Shown here: piece after piece, positions 59,401-64,000 of the stretch | Position numbering within the stretch: the stretch's first letter is position 1 | Layout: every line of letters begins with the position of its first letter | NCBI RefSeq assembly: GCF_000022065.1 | Contig: NC_011898.1 | Location: 952,001-1,016,000, forward strand | Length of the DNA stretch: 64,000 bases | Source of the DNA: Ruminiclostridium cellulolyticum H10 | GTDB taxonomy: Bacteria > Bacillota > Clostridia > Acetivibrionales > DSM-1351 | Direction: 5' to 3' | Position numbers and translations under genes: made by a program | Notes under the pieces: model-generated | Told to the model about the DNA's origin: nothing | What the model saw: the letters and a program-made list of their open reading frames with translations, nothing else | Databases searched by the model: none

Positions 59401-60984
59401 GATGAGGATATAGACGAATACGGGTTTGACCCTCTGGCTATTGAGACCCTTTGCAGAGCTATAAATGCTAAATACGGTAATGTTATGGAACCTGCCGTTG
59501 TATCAGGGTGCGGATCAATAACAGGTCTTGCAAAACAAATAGGGGCAGGACGTACCGAAGATTTGGGACGCCTTTTGGGGATAGCTCCCAAGATAAAAAG
59601 TATCATGGTTGAGGCGGACAGTGATAGCACGTCCTTAGAGAATATAGCGTATACCCTCCAAGTGGGGCGTGAAGCTTTTGAAGAAAGACTTGCAGTTACT
59701 GTTTCAAGCATAGGTGAACTCAAAGAAAAGCTTGCGGCATTCTGCGACGGAAAAAGCAATATTGACAGGCTTTACAGAGGAAATACAAGGTCAAGCAATT
59801 CAGACATGGATTTCCTTATTGACGGCAAGGAAGGCGATAAGTACTTCAAAAGCCTCATAGAAAGTAAAAACCTTTCCAAGATTGGTCGTTTGTGGGTGTC
59901 TGGAGTCGATATAGATTGGGATAGGCTTTACATGGGAACCAAGCCTGGCAAGGTATCTCTTCCGACATATCCCTTTGATAAAGAGAGTTATTGGTACCCC
60001 AGAACCGGAAAAATAATACACACATCGGAACGAGTAACAGCAAATACATTGCACCCCATGCTGGAATGCAATGTATCGACATTAAAAGAGCAGAGATATG
60101 TTACAACTCTTACGGAAGACATGCCTTTCATATCCGACCATTTGGGCAGTGATATGAAGATATTGTCCTCATTGGCACTTTTGGAAGCGGCTCTTGCGGC
60201 AGGAGAGCTTTCGGCGGAGGAGAAGGTAAAAGTTATACAAGGTATTAATTGGGGCAGTCCTATTGTAGTTTCCGGGGACAACACAGAGTTAAGCATAAGC
60301 CTTTATTCGGCAGACCCCTTAGTTGAATTTGAAGTATCAACCTTATCGTGTGGCAAGAGGATTATACATTGTCAAGGTACTATAGGCTTTGAAGCTTCTC
60401 CCGCAGAAACAAGCTTTAACTACAAGGTCTTTAAAAATAAGTGCAGTAGCACAGACATTTTAAATTCTGAAGAGTTCTATCTTATGCTGGGAAATATAGG
60501 GCTGAAATACGGCGAAAATTTCAAAGTGGTGAAGGAATGGGCTTTCATGGGGAATCAAGCAGCCACATTGATGGTTATGCCTGATACAAAGGAGCAAACC
60601 AATGATTTTACACTGAATCCCACTTTACTTGAAGGTATCATGCAAACAGCAACAGCACTTTTAAAGGAAAGAGATGACGTGTATATGACTCTTTGCATGG
60701 ATGCTATTTCTATATTTAAGCCTTTAACAAAGGAATGCCATGTCCAAACCGTCTTGCGTGAAGACAAGGGAGGGCTTGCAACCTTTGACATTAATATTTT
60801 TGACTTGCAAGGTCAGGTTCTTGTGTCAGTGAAGAATTTGTCTTTAAAAGTTCCGGACAATATTCGGCATGCCATTCCCGACATAGATGACGGTATGCTT
60901 GAAAATCTCCTTAAAAGGCTGGAAGAGGGAGAATTGGATGAAGGAAATTTTGAGCAACTTTTAGGGGGTATTATAAATGAGTAA
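50407..60984 (+). CDS. trans-AT polyketide synthase subunit 4: DH-ACP-KR-KS-DH-KR-ACP-KS-[ACP-like]-DH*
   Basis: 3525 residues; ATG at 50407 behind CAGGAGGG, 20 nt after subunit 3. An N-terminal DH about 1-285 has H23 (H-x8-PG, with the usual middle Gly replaced) and D195 in LHPAYMD. ACP S364 in GLDSSN. KR (GGAGGLG at 657; IRD). KS7 about 936-1370 (C1103). DH about 1538-1815 (H1568, D1733). KR (GGVGGLG at 2084; no LDD-type Asp). ACP S2390. KS8 about 2488-2925 (C2657 in DTACSSAL). ACP-like domain with P3009 replacing Ser. DH-like about 3215-3490: H3245 is kept, but the PG of the H motif is SS and the catalytic Asp is E3409 (LNPTLLEG). C-terminal docking helix GELDEGNFEQLLGG. The DH-ACP-KR order completes the bimodule begun on subunit 3. 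Confidence 0.92.
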   Translation: MTNYNEFEFYTTVRSDDYVVRDHRVHQVRIMPGVTFLDIVYRILNEEGFDLSGLELRNILFKEPIAVTEAFDKEICIKLKNSKEFGIITALSRKVKDDKILSEEWDLNFQCELNTGKEKVSKTIDIEKLKKDAVKVIDTDEAYAHTRKINIHHFEFMKALGDIYIGEGYLMAEVHLSDLAKEFLGDFYLHPAYMDFSTLVPYKLKNLEIIEETVFKPFIPIYIESFRAFDSLKDLCYIYVKEENVTLTKSQDVTYADWELFGEDGEVETIFKRMAAKCIRSKELIEGLQEIGKDLKQKATRRQAEAPVQPAYDIPEKRNEADQGEMSQLELIRRDLKELVARVQGVAVDKVSLDAGFYDQGLDSSNLLQLVQEIEYKVGQQLYPTLLFEYTNICELADFLVKEYGNGYKFSTKAQETEKPVIPMCFNRVWEKSDPKITTKKPENGTTVVFDSNRKLYNALKSFDKNTLLVEPGESFKYNGTDIFVINPDSPEDYNSLTEILKEKGMLPERIVYLWNKEETDCSAEEVQVGIQKGVYSVFYLTRALMEQKLKNGVDTLYIYKTKKGGQPYNSALSGFAKAANAENPKFTYRVIGVEGKETGNKLLDVIQRELNIEAGTDTDVLYKDGARYSKHFKRIYAEQKPKATVVKENGVYLITGGAGGLGIIFAEHLASIAKVRLVLTGRSKVDGKKENQFNKLERNGSRVTYISCDVSNRNEVNRLISDIKSKFGEINGVIHSAGVIRDAYILKKTTEEMNEVFASKVYGTIYLDEALKNEKLDFFVLFSSMAAVVGNSGQCDYAYANGFIDGYAGYREFLVSEGTRFGRTIAFNWPLWKNGGMGIDEQTLSMMRARGGIVPLNTENGLKTFEDALTQPYSQLLVVEGEEEKVLNALRIGEEYCDVGEEKGEFITAGEIEEIIKQSTAMKKADSVRPGNNDDDIAIIGFSGRYPMAKDVDEFWENLKNGKDCVSEIPADRYDWREYFDPDKNKIGKTYTKWGGFIDDADKFDPLFFNISPREAEVMDPQERMFLETVWRAIEDSGNTKTQLSKGKTGVFVGVMWGQYNLLETEINGRPTLVNTIYASIANRVSYTLNFRGPSIALDTMCSSSLTAIHLACDSIRKGESDIAIAGGVNLSLQPNKYVFLSQQKFTSSEGKCRAFGDGGDGYVPGEGIGAIILKPLKKAVANGDRIYAVIKGSTINHGGKTSGFTVPNPNSQAALMSDVLKKSNINPRTISYIEAHGTGTSLGDPIEIKGLLKAFGEYTNEKGFCSIGSVKSNIGHLESASGIAGITKVLLQMKYKMLVPSIHTETLNSKIDFKESQFYVQRELSEWKQPVIVENGVEKVYPRRAGISSFGAGGSNAHIILEEYGNNENLTDNPKTAQIVVLSAKTREQLKEYAQKLYGFIGKNENSSLRLCDIAYTLMAGREAMDVRISVVAKDLTELSEKLNCYIEERPTEGLYEGNLELTRPVGGDMNALLKEGDLDAIAKAWAGGISINPSALSEGYKPQIVSLPTYPFAKESFKIDMTKASNKTGNGFSALHPLVDINQSTLEEESFKKTLSQEEFFLKDHIVGGKTMLPGAAFIEMARAAGHIAGKNPVKTFRDIVWARPITLSGKAHDVNINLYTDKTGILYEVSGIENGSKVVYSQGKLGYELPETASKEKIDLEEVKKRCTYTKSMSESYSLFKQMGFDYGNSFKVTKQMWSGDKEALVKLKLPEELSKGFNEFGLHPSLMDGALRTVIGVGLREAEKNPTLRIPFALGQIEIFKPLEEECLSYAHLSDESQGEILKYDITILSLQGEVLVKIKDFQTRAYKLAVAGNKAELKDLIYYKASWEKMEITRDEYDVENIKKIDSVIVFDTGHELQNEFEMLLNSTAREQKEIILVKPGTSFNRDDDKTYTINPKSHEDYQELFKSLTQQGKSITNIIHLWSMNSNTLDLSGKIGCNELIKKLDSTNDTGLYSIMYIFRAVTALKLENRTRCLFTFKGGRDNIQVCQEAVSGFANSITSVNHRFELISVQFDEYTLENVTIPPVLAVELTSKNVSNGMEISYENGERFIKQISRVEELGAGDSNILKPQGVYIITGGVGGLGMIFARYLAKKYNARLALTGRSPFNKDTEEKLSSLKGLGGEAIYCRGDIVSTEDTQRIVKEVKDAFGGIDGIIHSAGLSGEKSVMEVDRNDFEKIMLAKTHGLINLDLTTKDEALDFIALFSSISSIVGDFGGCSYATANSFLDRYAYARSAQVSLGNRKGITLSIDWPLWGGGGLELPEEMAALYFEYSGMKPINAETGLKAFEDALRSGCIQLIVAGGDNRKVDRALKVGRGKGAEAASVELMGEISLQETENKPEGSQESMILEQAEEYLKGLLSNTINLPAERINAKLPLEKYGIDSVMIMEINSLLEKDFDSLPKTLLFEYSNLHDLAKYFVKNHSSKIMEIRKIEVEPEQHLKATNREIITSSNDAATLKPFKSRFTNSTLRSESVSSESGVMDIAIIGLSGQYPMAENLEEFWENLKVGKDCITEIPLERWDYRDYYDPDRNKKGKVYSKWGGFIDDADKFDPFFFNISPREAELLDPQERIFLETAWETIEDSGYTRKTLADKRVGVFVATMFAQSQIFSAEEQLKGNPYSAWTFFSSVANRVSYFMNFNGPSLSVDTACSSALEAIRQGCQNILSGNCDMAIAGGVNLTLHPSKYVFLCSASFLSSDGRCRSFGEGGDGYVPGEGVGAVMLKPLHKAVADGDHIYGVIKGISINHGGKTNGYTVPSPNAQADLISDVLNKTGINAKTISYIEAHGTGTSLGDPIEITGLQKSFREHTEDRQYCSIGSVKSNIGHLESAAGVAAVTKVLLQMKHKKLVPSLHSKVLNLNIDFEQSPFVVQQSYEEWKQPIEEKSGITKKYPRRAGISGFGAGGTNVHIILEEYEPKSSGQDKKNMQIVVLSAKNEDRLKAYANKLLTYLEKNTEQRLKEVIDENEVIERIKDDISGIASGILDIDREEIDQDEDIDEYGFDPLAIETLCRAINAKYGNVMEPAVVSGCGSITGLAKQIGAGRTEDLGRLLGIAPKIKSIMVEADSDSTSLENIAYTLQVGREAFEERLAVTVSSIGELKEKLAAFCDGKSNIDRLYRGNTRSSNSDMDFLIDGKEGDKYFKSLIESKNLSKIGRLWVSGVDIDWDRLYMGTKPGKVSLPTYPFDKESYWYPRTGKIIHTSERVTANTLHPMLECNVSTLKEQRYVTTLTEDMPFISDHLGSDMKILSSLALLEAALAAGELSAEEKVKVIQGINWGSPIVVSGDNTELSISLYSADPLVEFEVSTLSCGKRIIHCQGTIGFEASPAETSFNYKVFKNKCSSTDILNSEEFYLMLGNIGLKYGENFKVVKEWAFMGNQAATLMVMPDTKEQTNDFTLNPTLLEGIMQTATALLKERDDVYMTLCMDAISIFKPLTKECHVQTVLREDKGGLATFDINIFDLQGQVLVSVKNLSLKVPDNIRHAIPDIDDGMLENLLKRLEEGELDEGNFEQLLGGIINE

Positions 60985-63900
60985 CAGGTACGAGAAATTG
61001 AGGGACACGCTTGAGCGTATAAAAAAGGGACAAATAACGTCCGAGGAAGGTTTTAAATTTATTAAAGAATTAAATCAAACGGAGCTAGAATCAATGTATT
61101 ATGAAAACTCATGGGAGGAATCACCTCTTTTGAGTCAAGACAAAAAACTTGGTAATTTACTTGTTTTTGATACAGATGAGTCAAGCAGCAAAATGTTTAA
61201 GAAGTTCTTAAAACCCGGATGCAAAGCTGTAACAGTAAAACCGGGGAAAAGCTTTGGAATAGTCGGTAAGGGCGTATACGAGATTAACCCGAATGAGCCG
61301 GAAGACTATAAAAAGCTTGTGGACTCCTTAAATAAAAATAATGCAATGCCGAATGAAATAATTCACCTATGGTCAAAAGGGGAATTCCCGGGTGATACGG
61401 AAGAATTAAAGCTACAGATTGAAAGTGGAGTTTATTCAATTTTTTACCTTACAAAGGAATTAATGGGACGTAACATAAAGGACAGAGTTAGGTTGATTTA
61501 TATATATACCTCTCAAAAAGAAGCTTTGCAGCCTCAGTATGCGGCAGTAAGCGGTTTTATGAAGACAGTACGCCTCGAAAATTCCAAGTTCTTATATACC
61601 TCCGTGGAGCTTGACGAAGCTTTTAATAAGGATGCAGTTGAAAGTATTGTAAGCGAGTTCTACGATGAAAACGAGACTATGGTACGCTATGAAGGCGGCA
61701 GAAGACTTGTAAAGAGAGTTAAAGAACTTACACTTGGGACAGAATCGGATACAGCAATCAAGGTTAAGGAAAAAGGGGTATACATTATTACCGGAGGATC
61801 AGGAGGCTTGGGACTCATATTTGCCGAACATCTTGCAAAAAGTGCAAAGGCAAGGCTGGTACTTGTAGGACGCTCTGAACTAAGTGTCCGCAAGGCAGAC
61901 AAAATAGAAAAAATGAAGGCTCTAGGTGCAGAGGTAATATACGTTAAAGCTGACGTTGCAAACAAAAACGATGCAAGAGAGCTTGTTGACAAGGCAATGG
62001 CTTCCTTCGGAAAAATTGACGGGATAATTCATAGTGCCGGTATCATAAATGATTCATTTATAATGAAAAAGACTTCGGAGGATATGCAAGGGGTACTGAG
62101 TGCAAAGGTTTACGGTACCTTTAACATGAATGAAGCCACAAAGGGTATACAGCTTGATTTCTTCGTAGTGTTTTCGTCCATAGCTTCTGTTCTTGGAAAT
62201 GCAGGCCAGTGTGATTACTCCTATGGAAACGCATTTATGGACAGTTTCGCTGTGCTGAGGGAAAGATTAAGGCAAAAGGGGCTCGTCAGCGGGAAAACCC
62301 TCTCCATAAACTGGCCTCTCTGGGAAGAAGGCGGCATGCGTATTCCAGATGAGGAACGTAAGCAGATGGCAAAGCATACCGGACTCAATACACTGCCTAC
62401 CGAAGAAGGACTTAAGGTTTGGAAAACATTGAAATTACTCGGAAAGGCCCAAGCTGCGGTGTTCTACGGCAACAGGGAAAAAGCCCTACGCTTCATTGAA
62501 AAAAGGATTTGTGGTAAAAAAACCGATGAGATGGTAACGCCGGAAACAAGCAAGGAAAAAGCGGGAGAAGAAGTGTCGGTAGACCCGGTAATTTTAAGAG
62601 AAAAAACGGAGGGATATCTTAAAGAAGTTTTCGGAGAACTGCTTAAGATACCAATTGATAAAATAGATGCTGGAATAGGCTTTCAGGAATACGGCATAGA
62701 TTCAATCGTGGTAAACCAATTCAATGCCATAATGGAAGCTTCATTAGGGGCTTTGTCCAAGACGCTTTTATATGAATATCAGACCATAGCTGAGCTTACT
62801 GATTATCTTACGGCAAATTTCAAAGGAAATCTTGTAAGCCTTTTAGGTCTTGACGAGAAAAAAGCCGTGCCGATTTTCAAAAAGGAAACCGCCAAAAACC
62901 TTGACATAGGCTATGTACAAGAATTAAAGCCCTTGAGGGGAAAATCGGTACAAAAAGGACACTGGGAAGCCAATAGAGAGGCAGAGGAAAATGAACAGGA
63001 AATAGCCATAATCGGTGTCAGCGGAAGATACCCGGATGCAGAGAACCTGAACGTATTTTGGGAAAACTTGAAGAACGGCAGGGACAGCGTTTCGGAAGTA
63101 CCAAAAGACAGGTGGGATATTGATAAATATTTTGATCCTGACCCTGAAAAGAGTGTTGAAGGTAAGATGTATTCCAAATGGGGCGGATTTCTTAAGGATG
63201 CAGACAAGTTTGACCCACTTTTCTTCAGCATATCACCCAAAGAGGCAGAGCTAATTGACCCTCAGGAAAGGCTTTTCTTGCAGGCTGCTTGGGCTGTGCT
63301 TGAGGATGCCGGCTATACAAGAAAGCAGATAAGGGAGCTTACCCAAAAGGAGAAAGGTGCCAATGTAGGTGTTTTCGCAGGGGTAACAGGTACTACCTAT
63401 CAGCTTTTAGGACCTGAAGAATGGAGCAAGGGAAATTATGTTGTACCAAATTCCATGCAGTGGTCGGTAGCAAATAGGGTATCATATGCCTTCAATTTTA
63501 GAGGTCCCAGTATGCCGGTTGACACTGCATGTTCATCTGCTCTTACTGCAATACACCTTGCCTGCAACAGCTTGAAAAAAGGTGAGTGCGAGCTTGCAAT
63601 TGCAGGGGGTGTGAATATATACATGCACCCTTCCAAATATGTTTCTCTCAGTCAGGCAAGAATGCTTTCGCCAAAAGGAAAATGTCATGCCTTCGGTGCG
63701 GACGGTGACGGATTTGTACCGGGTGAAGGTGTAGGAGCAATACTATTAAAACCTCTCCAAAAGGCAATAGCAGATAAGGACTATATATACGGAGTTATAA
63801 AGGGCAGTGCGTTAAATCACGGAGGCACAGCCAACGGTTATACGGTTCCTAATCCAAATGCCCAAGCCGGAGTTATAAATGACGCCTTAAAAGGTGCAAA

Positions 63901-64000
63901 AGTTGATGCAAGAACCATAAGTTACATAGAAGCTCATGGTACAGGGACATCCTTAGGAGACCCTATCGAAATAACCGGACTTACCAAGGCCTTCAGAGAA
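60977..64000 (+). CDS. trans-AT polyketide synthase subunit 5, partial: KR-ACP-KS... (runs off window)
   Basis: ATG at 60977 overlaps the previous stop by 8 nt, with AGGGGG at 60962-60967. The frame is open for 1008 codons to the window edge. Residues 1-38 are a helical docking segment (GQITSEEGFKFIKEL). KR with structural subdomain about 60-520 (GGSGGLG at 273; IND, B-type-like). ACP S576 in YGIDSI. KS9 from about 674 (C852 in DTACSSAL; EAHGTGT present) and cut off after it. The KR-ACP completes the KS8-DH* module. The cluster therefore continues to the right; chain release (TE), further modules and tailoring genes must lie there. Confidence 0.92.
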   Translation, partial: MSNRYEKLRDTLERIKKGQITSEEGFKFIKELNQTELESMYYENSWEESPLLSQDKKLGNLLVFDTDESSSKMFKKFLKPGCKAVTVKPGKSFGIVGKGVYEINPNEPEDYKKLVDSLNKNNAMPNEIIHLWSKGEFPGDTEELKLQIESGVYSIFYLTKELMGRNIKDRVRLIYIYTSQKEALQPQYAAVSGFMKTVRLENSKFLYTSVELDEAFNKDAVESIVSEFYDENETMVRYEGGRRLVKRVKELTLGTESDTAIKVKEKGVYIITGGSGGLGLIFAEHLAKSAKARLVLVGRSELSVRKADKIEKMKALGAEVIYVKADVANKNDARELVDKAMASFGKIDGIIHSAGIINDSFIMKKTSEDMQGVLSAKVYGTFNMNEATKGIQLDFFVVFSSIASVLGNAGQCDYSYGNAFMDSFAVLRERLRQKGLVSGKTLSINWPLWEEGGMRIPDEERKQMAKHTGLNTLPTEEGLKVWKTLKLLGKAQAAVFYGNREKALRFIEKRICGKKTDEMVTPETSKEKAGEEVSVDPVILREKTEGYLKEVFGELLKIPIDKIDAGIGFQEYGIDSIVVNQFNAIMEASLGALSKTLLYEYQTIAELTDYLTANFKGNLVSLLGLDEKKAVPIFKKETAKNLDIGYVQELKPLRGKSVQKGHWEANREAEENEQEIAIIGVSGRYPDAENLNVFWENLKNGRDSVSEVPKDRWDIDKYFDPDPEKSVEGKMYSKWGGFLKDADKFDPLFFSISPKEAELIDPQERLFLQAAWAVLEDAGYTRKQIRELTQKEKGANVGVFAGVTGTTYQLLGPEEWSKGNYVVPNSMQWSVANRVSYAFNFRGPSMPVDTACSSALTAIHLACNSLKKGECELAIAGGVNIYMHPSKYVSLSQARMLSPKGKCHAFGADGDGFVPGEGVGAILLKPLQKAIADKDYIYGVIKGSALNHGGTANGYTVPNPNAQAGVINDALKGAKVDARTISYIEAHGTGTSLGDPIEITGLTKAFRE

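Noticed and set aside
1-64000. CRISPR array
   Set aside because: No regularly spaced short repeats were seen; the large repeats in the window are homologous KS, KR and DH coding segments and the two IS copies.

Overview
The window looks like the chromosome of a mesophilic, cellulosome-forming clostridium (Ruminiclostridium type). The flanks are AT-rich, the glycoside hydrolase at 4466-6220 ends in a type I dockerin, and genes start behind strong GGAGG-type ribosome binding sites. No rRNA or housekeeping gene is present to fix the species.

Bases 1 to about 15000 are a patchwork of mobile-element debris with a few intact genes. The debris includes three copies or pieces of one Dam-type adenine methylase, three remnants of a large serine recombinase, a lysin-like C-terminus, a probable group II intron 5' piece, and two near-identical 1402-bp IS3-family elements in opposite orientation. 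The flanks of the two IS copies show that the 4 kb between them has been inverted. Intact genes are a secreted GH5-CBM11-dockerin glucanase with a divergent AraC regulator, a beta-carbonic anhydrase-like protein, a secreted zinc phospholipase C-like protein, and several proteins of unknown function. A tRNA-like gene with anticodon GCU but a short variable loop lies at 13367-13440.

Bases 15143 to 64000 are one long plus-strand biosynthetic region that runs off the right edge. It opens with a perfect consensus promoter (TTGACA, 17 bp, TATAAT), a long structured leader, and a NusG paralogue of the LoaP antiterminator type. Next come a broken AcpS-like remnant, a PksB/BaeB-like metallo-hydrolase, a PksD-like acyltransferase/acyl hydrolase, a transposase remnant, a PksE-like trans-AT/enoyl-reductase didomain, an ABC ATPase with two FtsX-type permeases, and five consecutive trans-AT polyketide synthase (PKS) subunits.

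The order read from the PKS sequences is: KS1-[AT-like + MshEN-like]-KR-ACP-KS2-[dead ACP]-DH | KR-ACP-KS3-DH | KR-ACP-KS4-DH-KR-ACP-KS5-[dead ACP]-KR-ACP-KS6 | DH-ACP-KR-KS7-DH-KR-ACP-KS8-[dead ACP]-DH* | KR-ACP-KS9... No PKS subunit has a working cis-AT, so malonyl units must come from the discrete ATs. The logic predicts a polyene-hydroxylated chain, made by a very long operon that plausibly needs LoaP for full-length transcription.

The most unusual feature is a tandem 24+5+24-residue motif inside the first PKS subunit. It matches the MshEN (GspE N-terminal) c-di-GMP-binding fold and sits next to a catalytically dead AT-like domain. Second is a serine-less ACP-like domain inserted after every third KS (KS2, KS5, KS8).
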